A DNA stretch of 32,669 nucleotides from Magnetovibrio sp. (GCA_028817665.1 JAPPPF010000063.1:1-32669), one strand, 5' to 3'. Positions 11,433 through 21,951 are shown, counted from the first letter of the stretch. Numbers and translations: made by a program. The notes: a model not told the origin generated them from the sequence alone.

Positions 11433-11648
11433 AATCGATTCCTCCGCTCAGGGTATTCGGCGACACTGCCGGCGAACGCGATGGTGGCGGGGGATTGAGC
11501 CACTTAGTGCCTTTTTTATCGTGGTGGCAAGAAGTCGAAATCCGTCCACGCCCCGCCGCCATGCGGCGACGGGCCGCTTTGTTGCAGCCTTTGCTGAGGT
11601 CGTCAAGGCAATTTGGGGAATAGACCGGCGGCCGCGAACCCGAGGCGA
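11433..11648 (-). other. metK leader / intergenic region with hairpin
   Basis: These 216 bases hold no gene. A strong stem, CGCCGC-ATG-GCGGCG, flanked by CCC and GGG, lies near 11550-11575 on the minus strand. Closer to metK a GTGGC...GCCAC pair spans an oligo-C loop. A SAM-responsive leader would make sense ahead of metK, but I could not match the sequence to the SAM-II or SAM/SAH riboswitch patterns I know. I see no convincing -35/-10 pair. Confidence 0.35.
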
Positions 11649-12119
11649 TTACTTCTCCGCCTTGGCCAACACCTTAGTCAGATCGAAAAGCCGGGCGCGC
11701 ACCTTGGGGTCGGCAATTCGGTAGTAGGCGCGAACCAGTTCCAGCGTTTCGCGGCGCGCCATCGGATCGGGCGCGAGCTCCGCCTGCTTGTCGTCGCTCA
11801 AGCCCCAGCTCATCTGCCCTTCGTGGCTGCGAATCTCGCTCGGCAGATCCTCGAAGAAATATGAAACGGGCACGTCGAGGATACGGCTGAATTGAAACAG
11901 GCGGCTGGCGCCGATACGGTTGGCGCCTCGTTCGTACTTCTGAATCTGCTGGAACGTCAGTCCGACCTCGTCGCCGAGCCGTTCCTGACTCAAGCCAAGC
12001 AGCGTGCGACGAAGCCGGACGCGATTGCCGACGTGAATGTCGATCGGGTTGGAAACCCCCGGCGGCAAACGTTTTTTGCGCCGGCCGGTCCGACCGCCGC
12101 CGGAAGATGAGTCCGTCAT
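11649..12119 (-). CDS. XRE-family helix-turn-helix transcriptional regulator
   Basis: This is a 156-residue DNA-binding protein. A basic Gly/Arg/Lys-rich N-terminus (about 1-25) precedes a cI/Cro-type HTH domain (about 28-90) with VGNRVRLRRTLLGLSQERLG and LTFQQIQKYERGANRIGASRL, then a C-terminal helical region. Such regulators commonly lie between lnt and metK in alphaproteobacteria; the target is unknown to me. Two starts are possible: ATG at 12119 with GGAG 11 bases upstream, or TTG at 12125 with GGAG five bases upstream. I used the ATG. A promoter-like pair lies about 75-100 bases upstream. Confidence 0.92.
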   Translation of the reverse strand: MTDSSSGGGRTGRRKKRLPPGVSNPIDIHVGNRVRLRRTLLGLSQERLGDEVGLTFQQIQKYERGANRIGASRLFQFSRILDVPVSYFFEDLPSEIRSHEGQMSWGLSDDKQAELAPDPMARRETLELVRAYYRIADPKVRARLFDLTKVLAKAEK

Positions 12120-12192
12120 CGTCAAGAGTTCTCCAATTGAATGCGTCGTATCAAAGTTGCGAAATACTTCCCGCGCTCAAGTCCCTTCGCAT

Positions 12193-12221
12193 ACGATATT
12201 GTGCACGGCAACTGACTTCAA
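12193..12221 (-). promoter_or_regulatory. Putative promoter of the XRE-type regulator gene
   Basis: TTGAAG and TATCGT on the minus strand are separated by 17 bases in an AT-richer spacer between lnt and the regulator. Downstream, TGCGAA and TTCGCA form an inverted pair with 22 bases between them, a possible operator for autoregulation. Both are sequence-only inferences. Confidence 0.45.
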
Positions 12222-12232
12222 GAAAAACGTGA

Positions 12233-13822
12233 TCAAACGTTGCGTAATTCGCGTCTTCTCATGACGCCGCCCACGAACACCGCGACGGCCGCCAGCAGCA
12301 GCGTCAACGCGTCGCCGAACCGCGCGTAAGGCGGTGGCGCCACGGCCTTCGGAAGATCGGTGTCGAGCACGCCCTCGCCGCCCAGCGGCAGTTCGGCCCG
12401 GCGACGCCCGTAGGCGTCGATCACCGCCGTGATCCCCGTGTTGGCGACGCGGATCAACGGCAACCCCTGTTCCGCGGCCCGAAGCTGCGCCGCCGCGAGA
12501 TGCTGGTGCGGCCCGGCGGAATTCCCGAACCAGGCGTCGTTGGTGACGTTCAGGAGCCATGCCGGCCGCGTCTGATAATCGCCGACTTCGGCGGCGAAGA
12601 TGACCTCGTAGCAGATCAACGCGAGCGCCGGCGGCAGGCCCGGCAGCGCCATCGTCTTCGGTCCGCTGCCGGGCGTGAAATCGAGCCGCCCGGCGGTCAG
12701 CTTGGAAAATTTCAGGATGCTGCGAAACGGCACGTATTCCCCGAAGGGAACGAGGTGGCGCTTGGCGTAGGTGCTGACGATCCGCCCGCCTGCGTCGAGC
12801 GCGTGCAGACTGTTGCTCAAGCGCTCGCTTCCGTCCGAAGCCCCCTCGGCCTGCGGCGCGCCGGCGATCAGCAGGCCACCGGCCGGCACCGCTTCGGCCA
12901 GCGCATTCCTGAGCGGCGGATCCCCGGACAAGTTGAACGGCACCGACGTCTCGGCCCAGATAATGTGGGTTGGCGCCGGGCCGGCGGCCGGCGGGCGGAG
13001 GCTCATCTCGAGCTGCTTGCGGACGTGGCCGGCACGCAATCCGGACTTCCATTTCAGGTGTTGCGGGATGTTCGGCTGGACGAGGCGCAGACGCACGCCG
13101 TCGACGCTGCCGGTCTCGGGCGATTGCAGGCGCAGGTGACCGGCACCCCATACCAGCGCCACCACGATCACCCCGGCGGCCACCGGCCACGCCGCCGCGC
13201 GGCGGCCCGACCTCACGGCGAGGCCGGCAAACCCGGCGGCGGCGGCGACGCTGATCCGCCCGAGCCCATAGGTGCCGACATAGGCGGCGGCCTGGGTCAT
13301 TTCCGGCGACGCCGTCCAGACGCTGCCGGCCAGGTTCCAAGGGAACCCGGGCAGAACCCATCCGCGCAGCCATTCGGCGAAGACCCACGCGGCGGCGAAC
13401 ACCAATCCGCGGCCGGCCCAAGAAACGTCCCGCCAGCGGATGATCCGGTTCGCGATGAGCGCCGCGAGCCCTGGAAAGACCGCCATGCCGATGGCCAGGC
13501 CGGCGACCGCGAAGGGCGCCAGGAAGCCGTAACGTTCGGCGTCGACCAGAAAGGCGCTGCCGACCCAATAGAACCCCGCGGCGAAATGACCGACGCCGAA
13601 CCACCAGCCGGCGCCGAAGGCGTCACGGGCGCGGGCCGCCGTGGAGGCCGCGATGAGGAGGCCGGCGAAGCCGGGGATGAACATCACCGCCCAATGCCAT
13701 GGCGGCAGCGCCGCGGCGGCGGCGGCGCCCAACGTCACCAACGCGGCCGCGCGGCGCCATCCGGTTTCGGTGAGAAACCGCAAGCCCGCGATCACGTCGT
13801 CACGAGGGTCAGGGGCGGCCAT
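12233..13822 (-). CDS. lnt: Apolipoprotein N-acyltransferase
   Basis: Lnt adds the third acyl chain to lipoproteins at the periplasmic face of the inner membrane. The protein is about 529 residues. The first 220 or so contain several hydrophobic segments, including a conserved WAEWLRGW-like region (VFAEWLRGWVLPGFPWN). The nitrilase-type catalytic domain follows, with the expected triad: Glu in IWAETSVPF, Lys in YAKRHLVPFGEYVP and Cys in LICYEVIFA. A last membrane segment closes the protein. The track starts at a TTG two codons upstream (13828); I prefer the ATG at 13822, though neither has a strong ribosome site. It follows corC, the conserved order. Confidence 0.96.
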   Translation of the reverse strand: MAAPDPRDDVIAGLRFLTETGWRRAAALVTLGAAAAAALPPWHWAVMFIPGFAGLLIAASTAARARDAFGAGWWFGVGHFAAGFYWVGSAFLVDAERYGFLAPFAVAGLAIGMAVFPGLAALIANRIIRWRDVSWAGRGLVFAAAWVFAEWLRGWVLPGFPWNLAGSVWTASPEMTQAAAYVGTYGLGRISVAAAAGFAGLAVRSGRRAAAWPVAAGVIVVALVWGAGHLRLQSPETGSVDGVRLRLVQPNIPQHLKWKSGLRAGHVRKQLEMSLRPPAAGPAPTHIIWAETSVPFNLSGDPPLRNALAEAVPAGGLLIAGAPQAEGASDGSERLSNSLHALDAGGRIVSTYAKRHLVPFGEYVPFRSILKFSKLTAGRLDFTPGSGPKTMALPGLPPALALICYEVIFAAEVGDYQTRPAWLLNVTNDAWFGNSAGPHQHLAAAQLRAAEQGLPLIRVANTGITAVIDAYGRRRAELPLGGEGVLDTDLPKAVAPPPYARFGDALTLLLAAVAVFVGGVMRRRELRNV

Positions 13823-13864
13823 GGTCAAGGCGGGTCGGACGGGAAGTTCGCGGCCGGCGCGCCG

Positions 13865-14770
<906 letters not shown>

Positions 14771-15289
14771 GATTCGCGGGCCGTGATGGATAGCGGAGCA
14801 ACCGGGTCCGCGTAAGGGTCGGCGATTCCGAGCCCGGCCAGGACGTCGGCCTCGAGCCGTTCCATCATCTCTGCGTCAGCCTCCTCGACGTGATCAAAAC
14901 CAAGCAGATGTAGCATACCATGGACCACCAGATGACATAAATGATCGCCAAGCGGCTTGCCCTCGCCCCGCGCCTCGGCGACGACGACGCCGTGCGCGAC
15001 CACGACATCGCCCAGGTTCACCGGGGCGCCCGGCGGCAGACGGCCGAGATCGTCATCGTCCATGGCCGGGAACGACAACACATTGGTCGGCGCGTCGCGG
15101 TCCCGGAACTCGGCGTTCAGGCGCCGCACCTCGGCGTCGCCGGTGAGCCGGACGCCGGCCTCCGTCGGCCGGCCGCGCAGCGGTCCGGGCGCCGCCGCGG
15201 CGAACGCGGCGGCGGCGCCGGATCGCGATATCGCCTCGGCGTCGGGTAAGGCTTCGCGCCACGCCGGCTCGGCCACGTCGACGCTGATC

Positions 15290-16365
<1,076 letters not shown>

Positions 16366-16369
<4 letters not shown>

Positions 16370-17736
16370 GCAACCACCCTTTCTTCTGAGCCCGCCGCCG
16401 GCGCCAAGGTCGCGGCGAGGCTGTTGGGATGGGCGCCGTCGATGCTGAGCTCGGCGATTTCGCCGATCAGCGCGTCGGGGGCGCTGACATGCACCGCCTG
16501 CATGAAGGGGCTGCGCCCGATCAGTTGTCCGGGATGGCGGCCGCGGCCGTCGAGCAATACCGGCAGGACCGACCCGACGCAGGCGTCGTTGAAGGTGCGC
16601 TGCTGGGCATTCAACAAGTCCTGCAGCTCGGCCAGGCGCCGTTTCTTGACGGCTTCGTCGACCTGGCCAGGCAGGGCCGCCGCCGGGGTGCCGGGGCGCG
16701 GGCTGTACTTGAAGGAGTAGGCGCCGACGAAACCGATCTCCGCGACCAGGTCCATGGTCTCCTGGAAATCCTTGTCGGTCTCGCCGGGGAAGCCGACGAT
16801 GAAGTCCGATGACAGCGCCAGATCCGGCCGCGCCCGGCGCAGGGTTTCGACGAGGCGCCGGTAATCGTCGGCGCCGTGGCGCCGGTTCATCGCCTTGAGC
16901 ACCGTATCGGCGCCCGATTGCACGGGCAGGTGCAGGTAGGGCATCAACGCCGGCACGTCGCGGTGCGCGGCGATCAGCTCTTCGTCGACGTCGGCCGGAT
17001 AGGAGGTCGTGTAACGGATCCGCTCGAGACCGTCGATGTCGGCCAGCTCGGCGATCAGCCGGCCAAGCGACCATTCGCCGGCGGCGGCGGCGCCGTGGTA
17101 ATTGTTGACGTTCTGGCCGAGCAGCGTGATCTCCCGGACGCCGCCCTCGGCCAATTGCCGGGCTTCATCCAGGACCTGCCCGGTGGGCCGCGAGAACTCG
17201 GCGCCCCGCGTGTAGGGCACGACGCAGAAGCTGCAAAACTTGTCGCATCCCTCCTGGACCGTCAAAAACGCGCTGAAGCGGCCCTTCGCCTTGGCGTCGG
17301 GCAGGTGGTCGAATTTCGATTCGGCGGGAAAATCCGTATCCAGCACGGTGCCCGTGGCGCGGTGCGCGCGGGCCACCATCTCCGGTAGCCGATGATAGGT
17401 CTGCGGGCCGAACACCATGTCGACGAACGGCGCGCGGTTGACGATCTCCTCGCCCTCGGCCTGCGCCACGCACCCGGCGACGGCGAGGATCATCGGTTCG
17501 GCCGCGGCGTCCGCCGATATCCGCTCTTCCTTGATGAGGCGCAACCGGCCAAGGTCCGAATAAACCTTCTCCGCCGCCTTCTCACGAATATGACAGGTAT
17601 TGAGGATGACCAGGTCGGCGTCTTCCGGCGAGGCCGCCGGCGCATAGCCGACAGGCGCCAGGATATCCGCCATACGCTCGGAGTCGTAGACGTTCATCTG
17701 ACAGCCGTAGGATTTGATGTATAGCTTTTTGGCCAA
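16366..17736 (-). CDS. miaB: tRNA-2-methylthio-N6-dimethylallyladenosine synthase
   Basis: MiaB is a radical-SAM enzyme that methylthiolates i6A37 of tRNAs reading UNN codons. The 456-residue protein has the N-terminal UPF0004 domain with cluster cysteines 12, 48 and 89, then the radical-SAM motif CDKFCSFC (Cys164, 168, 171), and a C-terminal TRAM-like domain. The start is a TTG: the conserved N-terminus [20 protein letters not shown] follows directly. In frame upstream only ten codons separate it from a TAA, with no ATG or GTG. No clear Shine-Dalgarno is seen, and a hairpin lies about 20-40 bases upstream. It is followed by phoH with a four-base overlap. Confidence 0.97.
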
Positions 17737-17756
17737 GGCTTTACGCGCTGGTGCCC

Positions 17757-17775
17757 AACCGGTCCGTTACCGGTT
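17757..17775 (-). other. Hairpin upstream of miaB
   Basis: AACCGGT (17757-17763) and ACCGGTT (17769-17775) form a perfect seven-pair stem with a five-base loop, 20 bases before the miaB TTG. No T-run follows on the minus strand. It may be an operator or a translational element; there is no direct evidence for either. Confidence 0.4.
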
Positions 17776-17838
17776 CCCAGAAATCATCCAATGTTTGAAA
17801 CCTAGCACCGCCGGTGCCGCTGTCAAGAACTGCCGCCA

Positions 17839-18255
17839 TCACTCACCGTCATCGATGGGCACGCCATAGAGCTCGAGGCGATGGCCGACCAGCCGCATGC
17901 CGTGCTTTTCGGCGATCCGATCCTGCAGGGCCGCGATGTCGGCGTTCTGGAACGCGATGACCTGTCCCGACTTGACGTCGATCAGGTGGTCGTGGTGCTC
18001 GTCGGTGACTTCCTCGTAGCGCGACCGGCCGTCGCCGAAGTCGTGCCGCTCGAGGATGTTCGCCTCCTCCCAGAGCCGGACCGTCCGGTAGACGGTGGCG
18101 ATGGAAATCCTCGGGTCGAGTTCGCTGGCGCGGCGATGGACCTCCTCAACATCGGGATGATCGTCGGCAACGGAGAGAACGCGGGCGATGACCCGGCGCT
18201 GCTCGGTCATTTTCATGCCCTTGTCGACGCACAACTGCTCAATCCGCGTATCCAC
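17839..18255 (-). CDS. fur: Fur-family metal-responsive regulator
   Basis: This is a 138-residue repressor of the ferric uptake regulator family. The winged-helix N-terminal half has MTEQRRVIARVLS and DPRISIATVYRTVRLWEE. The dimerisation half has the metal-binding stretch EEVTDEHHDHLIDV (His87, His88, His90). The structural CxxC zinc motifs of classical Fur are absent (the only cysteine is Cys9), as usual for alphaproteobacterial Fur/Mur proteins. Whether it senses iron or manganese cannot be read from sequence alone. The start is GTG with AAGG seven bases upstream. It lies between mucR and miaB, with 102 bases to miaB. Confidence 0.93.
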   Translation of the reverse strand: MDTRIEQLCVDKGMKMTEQRRVIARVLSVADDHPDVEEVHRRASELDPRISIATVYRTVRLWEEANILERHDFGDGRSRYEEVTDEHHDHLIDVKSGQVIAFQNADIAALQDRIAEKHGMRLVGHRLELYGVPIDDGE

Positions 18256-18363
18256 GCTCCGCCCTTCCCAAAGTCATCCTCCCGCCGCCGCGGACGGGGC
18301 CCGTGTCCCCATCATATAGGGGGCACCGAGGCTCATAGAAGTGATTTCGGTGATTCACCGGGA

Positions 18364-18780
18364 TCACGACTTGCGTTTTTTCCGTGATTTCGTGCCGAGT
18401 CCGATCTTCTTCGCGAGGTTACTGCGATGCTTCGCGTAGTTCGGCGCCACCATTGGATAATCTGACGCCAGGCCCCATCGCTCGCGGTATTCCTCGGGGG
18501 TCATGTTGTAGGCCGTCTTCAGGTGGCGCTTCAGCATTTTCAGCTTCTTGCCGTCCTCGAGACAGACAATATAGTCGGGGAAAATCGATTTCTTGATCGC
18601 CACCGCTGGCTTCGGCCGCTCGGTGGTGGGCTGGACGGCGCCGAGGTTGGAAAGCGTCTTGTAGACATCTTGGATCAATTTCGGCAAATCGTCCGGCGCA
18701 ACGGTATTGTTGCCGGAATGCGCGGCGACGATTTCCGTCGTGAACTCAAGCAGCTCGCTGATGTTCGGCTTTTCGGTCAT
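18364..18780 (-). CDS. mucR: MucR/Ros-family transcriptional regulator
   Basis: This 138-residue protein belongs to the MucR/Ros zinc-finger regulators, which in alphaproteobacteria control surface polysaccharides, motility and cell-cycle genes and bind AT-rich DNA. The N-terminal part (about 1-45) is the oligomerisation region. The finger region is IVCLEDGKKLKMLKRHLKTAYNMTPEEYRERW, quoted here as CLEDGKKLKMLKRHL onward, followed by DYPMVAPNYAKHRSNLAKK and a basic tail. Of the classical Ros C2H2 ligands, Cys73 and His86 are kept, but the second Cys is Asp76 and the second His position is Tyr91, so metal binding may be altered or absent. It is divergent from the TusA-like gene. Confidence 0.93.
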   Translation of the reverse strand: MTEKPNISELLEFTTEIVAAHSGNNTVAPDDLPKLIQDVYKTLSNLGAVQPTTERPKPAVAIKKSIFPDYIVCLEDGKKLKMLKRHLKTAYNMTPEEYRERWGLASDYPMVAPNYAKHRSNLAKKIGLGTKSRKKRKS

Positions 18781-18836
18781 GTTATTGGATCCCTTGTCTG
18801 CACTTCCGGAACACCGAATTCTCCGGCCGGCCCGGA

Positions 18837-18900
18837 ATTATTCGCGTTTATTACTAAAAAAATCAAAGATTAGGCTTTATATATGAAAATTACTGTATTG
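18837..18900. promoter_or_regulatory. AT-rich divergent promoter region between mucR and the TusA-like gene
   Basis: About 60 bases are strikingly AT-rich (runs such as CTAAAAAAATC and TTTATATATG) within otherwise GC-rich DNA. On the minus strand TTGATT (plus 18861-18866) and AATAAT (plus 18837-18842) are 18 bases apart, a possible mucR promoter. MucR proteins are known to bind AT-rich, TA-step-containing DNA in their own promoters, so an autoregulatory site is a reasonable inference. Confidence 0.45.
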
Positions 18901-18923
18901 TGCAAGCGAGGGCGGAAGTACAC

Positions 18924-19190
18924 GTGAACAACAAAACCGCAACCGGGGACGCTGATTTCTTCCTCGATATAACGGATGAGGTCTGTCCGCTCACCTTCGT
19001 CAAGACAAAGCTGCAAATCGAACGGATGCTGCCGGGGCAAACGCTTGAGGTTCGCCTGCGGGGACGCGAGCCCCTCGGCAACGTGCCGCGCTCCGTCGAG
19101 GAGCACGGCCACACGGTGCTCGCGTTGACGCTCGAGGATCCGGCCCAACCGCCGGACGGTGTCCACAGACTGAAGCTTCGCAAGACCTAG
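18924..19190 (+). CDS. TusA/SirA-family sulfur-carrier-like protein
   Basis: This is a small protein (88 residues) of the TusA/SirA/YedF fold. These proteins carry persulfide sulfur on a conserved cysteine for tRNA thiolation or cofactor synthesis. The signature is LDITDEVCPLTFVKTKLQIE with the likely active Cys21. The usual CPxP is CPLT here, so the second proline is lost, followed by typical LEVRLRGREPLGNVPRSVEEHGH. I start it at the GTG at 18924, which has GGAAG five bases upstream; the track's GTG at 18900 lies in the AT-rich region without a ribosome site. It is one of few plus-strand genes and converges on tsaB, sharing a CTAG in which both stop codons lie. Confidence 0.85.
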   Translation: MNNKTATGDADFFLDITDEVCPLTFVKTKLQIERMLPGQTLEVRLRGREPLGNVPRSVEEHGHTVLALTLEDPAQPPDGVHRLKLRKT

Positions 19191-19879
19191 GGCCGGAGAC
19201 GCCCGCCATTCGTCGGCACCACGGCGTCCGGCGGCCGCAGATAGAGCGGCGCCGGCGCCGGGGGCCGGTCGCCGGGACGCCACCGGGCGGCGGCCAAGGC
19301 GGCCAGGTCGGCGGCGTCCGGCAGCGCCGCGTCGGTGGTTCGGCAGGTGCGGCCGAGCGGCGCGAGGAGGTCGCGGGCCCGGGCGGCGGCGTCGCCGGCG
19401 AGACCGATCTCGGCGTCCGCCGGACAAATCCGTTCGATCATCGGGCCGAGGTCCGCCGGCGCCACCGCGGCGGGCTCGGCCAACGGCGCCCGGTCGGCGC
19501 CGAAAACCTGGACATAGAGATCGTCGCGCTTCGAATCCAACGCCACCAGCAACAGCCGCCGCGGGTCGGCGGCCCAAGCCATCGTCTCCATGGTGGTCGC
19601 GCCCAGGCACGGCACGCCGGCGGCGAGCGCGAGGCCCCGCGCGGCGGCCAGGCCGACCCGAATGCCGGTGAACGCACCGGGACCGACGGTGACCGCGACC
19701 AGGTCCAGGTCCCGGGCCTCGGCGGCCGCCTCGGCCATGACCTCGGCGACCATCGGCATCAAGCGCTCGGCGTGGCCTCGGACCATCGGCTCGAAGCGCC
19801 GGGCGGCGACGCCGCCGTCGGCCCAAAGCGCCGCCGAACAGGCGTTGGTCGAGGTCTCGATGGCCAATATACGCGTCAT
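19187..19879 (-). CDS. tsaB: tRNA threonylcarbamoyladenosine biosynthesis protein TsaB
   Basis: TsaB is the non-catalytic partner of TsaD in forming t6A37 of ANN-decoding tRNAs. The 230-residue protein has the ASKHA N-terminus ILAIETSTNACSAAL, the RGHAERLMPMV segment and the strongly conserved VTVGPGAFTGIRVGLAAARGLA. The C-terminal half is Ala/Arg/Pro-rich and typical for high-GC members. Alphaproteobacteria often have rimI directly after tsaB; none is seen here, and the next gene is the convergent TusA-like gene. The broken membrane-protein gene ends 28 bases upstream. Confidence 0.95.
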   Translation of the reverse strand: MTRILAIETSTNACSAALWADGGVAARRFEPMVRGHAERLMPMVAEVMAEAAAEARDLDLVAVTVGPGAFTGIRVGLAAARGLALAAGVPCLGATTMETMAWAADPRRLLLVALDSKRDDLYVQVFGADRAPLAEPAAVAPADLGPMIERICPADAEIGLAGDAAARARDLLAPLGRTCRTTDAALPDAADLAALAAARWRPGDRPPAPAPLYLRPPDAVVPTNGGRLRP

Positions 19880-19907
19880 TGTCCGTCCACGGTCCCCGCG
19901 CGATCAC

Positions 19908-21278
19908 TCAATAGACTTGCATACGCCATGCGGCGATCACCGACAAGCTGACCGCCGTCGCGGCCAGCGCGACATAGGGCGCGTTCCAGCGCCAGGCAAT
20001 CTCGTAACTGGGCGCGCGGACGAAACGCGACATCATCAGCGTGGTCCCCGAGAACGGCGAGACCAAGGTACTCAGGCCCCATGCGCCCAACAGCGCCATC
20101 CCCATGATCTCGGCCGGCAGGCCGATCACCTCCGGCGGCACCGCCTCGCCCACCAGGATCACCGGGATCACCGGATGCAGGCCGCACGCCCCCAGGCCGA
20201 CGACCCCGAAGACGAGGCCGGCGATCAGCCAATCGCCGCCGCCGGCGACGGCCAGGAGACTGTCCGAGGGGAACCCAGTGGCGACTCCGATGCCGAAGAT
20301 GCTCGCCGCCACGAAGGCCAGGGATTCGTTCCGCAGCTCCGGCAGGCGCCAGAACACGGCCCGGACCAATTGACCGGCGGCGCGCGGCGGCGGCGCCGAC
20401 GGGCCGGCGACCAAGACGATCCAGAGGGTCCCGAAGGGCGGCGCCACCACGGCCAGCGTCACGGGCAAGGACCATCCGGTCAGTTCGACCGTGCCGATGA
20501 CGATCGCCGCGAGCGACCCCAAGACACAAACCAGGTTCCGCCGGTGCGGCATGCCGAGAGGATGCCCCGATGGCGCCGCCGCGCCGGACGGCCGGCGATG
20601 GACCGCCCGGTCGAAAACCCAGGCGCACCCCACGGTCACGCCCGCCAGCGGCAAGCCCCCGAGGATGGCGTCGGACCAGCCAAGTTCCGGCAAGGCGATC
20701 AAGACGACGATGACGCTGACGTAGAACGGCGACCAGATGGAGGCGGCGACGAATCCCTGCATCAAGGCGGCTGCCATGCGCCGTTGGAGCTGCCGGTCCG
20801 TTTGGCGCTCGACCATCGGCGACAGCAGCACCAGTCCGGCGATGTTGAGGACCGAGCCCAACAGGTGGCCGCCACCGGCCAGGTACGCGAACCGCCGGCC
20901 CGGCGGCTGCGATACCACGGCCCGCCGCACCGCCCGCAGTGCCGGGCTGGCGCTCGCCGGAACCTGCAGTCACGCGGTCGCGAAGAACAGCACCAGGAAG
21001 ACCTGCGCCTTGACCAAGCCGCCAACCAAAACCCCGGAAACGTCGCCGGCGCGCTGACCGACGGCCAGGCCGAGCGCAATCAGCGCCGCCGCCATGACGA
21101 TCTGGAACCGCGGCGACCGCCGCACCTGGAGAACCAGGAACACGACGGTGCAGGCGACGCCGAGGCCCCGCAGGGGCGGCCAGCCGACGATGGCGTGCCC
21201 GACCCCGGCCAGCGCCAGGGTAACGAAGGCCGCGGCCGATAGCGCCTCGGCGAATCCGGGCCGCCCCGCGGCCTTCAT
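19908..21278 (-). pseudogene. Polytopic membrane protein gene interrupted by an in-frame TGA
   Basis: Two ORFs of the track, 20970-21278 (102 residues) and 19908-20930 (340 residues), are in the same frame. A single TGA at 20970-20972 and 13 sense codons separate the first stop from the second ORF's GTG. Read through, they make one 456-codon protein with roughly ten or more hydrophobic segments and continuous membrane character across the break (LVLFFATA, stop, LQVPASASPALRAV). A TGG-to-TGA change is the simplest explanation. I do not recognise the family with confidence; GGHLLGSVLNIAGLVLLSPM and SPFSGTTLMMSRF recall ion-transporter-like permeases only loosely. It follows the nitroreductase gene by 12 bases. 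The fragment after the stop could be translated separately from the GTG, but that would lack the first membrane segments. Confidence 0.75.
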
Positions 21279-21290
21279 GATCGCCGGGAG

Positions 21291-21881
21291 TTATTCGACA
21301 CGGCAGGCGTCCTCGAAGTCGAACCGCGGGCTTCGCGGAAACAGGGTCGATGCGTCGCCGAAGCCGAGATTACAGAGGAAGTTGGACTTGATCTGCGTCC
21401 CGGCGAAGAACTCGGCGTCCACGGCGCCATTGTCGAAACCGGACATGGGTCCGCAGTCGAGGCCGACGGCGCGCGCCGCCAGGATGAAATATCCGCCCTG
21501 CAGGGTTCCGTTGCGCACCGCCGTCGCGGCGATCAGTTGATCGTTGCCGGCGAACCAAGACCGCGCGTCCGTGTGCGGAAACAATTCCGGCAGGCGCTCG
21601 TGGAATTCCATGTCGTGGCCGATGATGGCCGTCGCCGGCGCTGACATGGTCTTCGCCACGTTGCCTTCGGCCAGGCACGGCCGCAATCTCTCCTTGGCCT
21701 CGGCCGAGGTCACGAAGACGATCCGCGCGGGACTGCAATTGGCGCTGGTCGGGGCCATTTTCGTCAGGTCCCAGACTTCCCTGAGCAACGCCTCGCTCAC
21801 CGGTTTTTCCAACCAATCGTTGTGGGTGCGCGCGTCATTGAAGAGGCGGTCGAGTGCCGCGGCGTCGAGTTTCGTGCTCAT
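21291..21881 (-). CDS. RutE/HadB-like nitroreductase family protein (putative malonic semialdehyde reductase)
   Basis: This is an FMN-dependent oxidoreductase of the nitroreductase family, 196 residues. The sequence closely follows the RutE pattern: [64 protein letters not shown] and [11 protein letters not shown]. RutE is thought to reduce malonic semialdehyde to 3-hydroxypropionate in pyrimidine ring breakdown; no other rut gene is in the window, so the substrate here is unproven. I start at the ATG at 21881 ([10 protein letters not shown]), with GGAG six bases upstream, rather than the track's start. It is divergent from the secreted-protein gene and probably cotranscribed with the broken membrane-protein gene. 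Confidence 0.88.
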   Translation of the reverse strand: MSTKLDAAALDRLFNDARTHNDWLEKPVSEALLREVWDLTKMAPTSANCSPARIVFVTSAEAKERLRPCLAEGNVAKTMSAPATAIIGHDMEFHERLPELFPHTDARSWFAGNDQLIAATAVRNGTLQGGYFILAARAVGLDCGPMSGFDNGAVDAEFFAGTQIKSNFLCNLGFGDASTLFPRSPRFDFEDACRVE

Positions 21882-21951
21882 GGCATGCTCCTTGGGGAAC
21901 CGGTTGGGACGCCGCTCACCATCATCCCGGCCCGGCCAAAAATCAAGTTCC

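Noticed and set aside
11470-11520. Possible plus-strand terminator (GTGGC...GCCAC followed by TTTTTT)
   Set aside because: No plus-strand gene lies upstream to terminate, and the T-run is eight bases beyond the stem.
13297-13626. Small minus-strand ORF within lnt
   Set aside because: Out-of-frame shadow inside a complete lnt gene.
16370-17074. Apparent 235-residue N-terminal extension of PhoH
   Set aside because: It is an alternate frame of miaB with Arg/Pro-rich shadow composition. PhoH family sequence starts only after the miaB stop.
19876-20973. 365-residue minus-strand ORF overlapping the membrane protein
   Set aside because: It is a different frame with Arg/Gly-rich shadow composition; the hydrophobic frame 19908-21278 is the credible coding frame.
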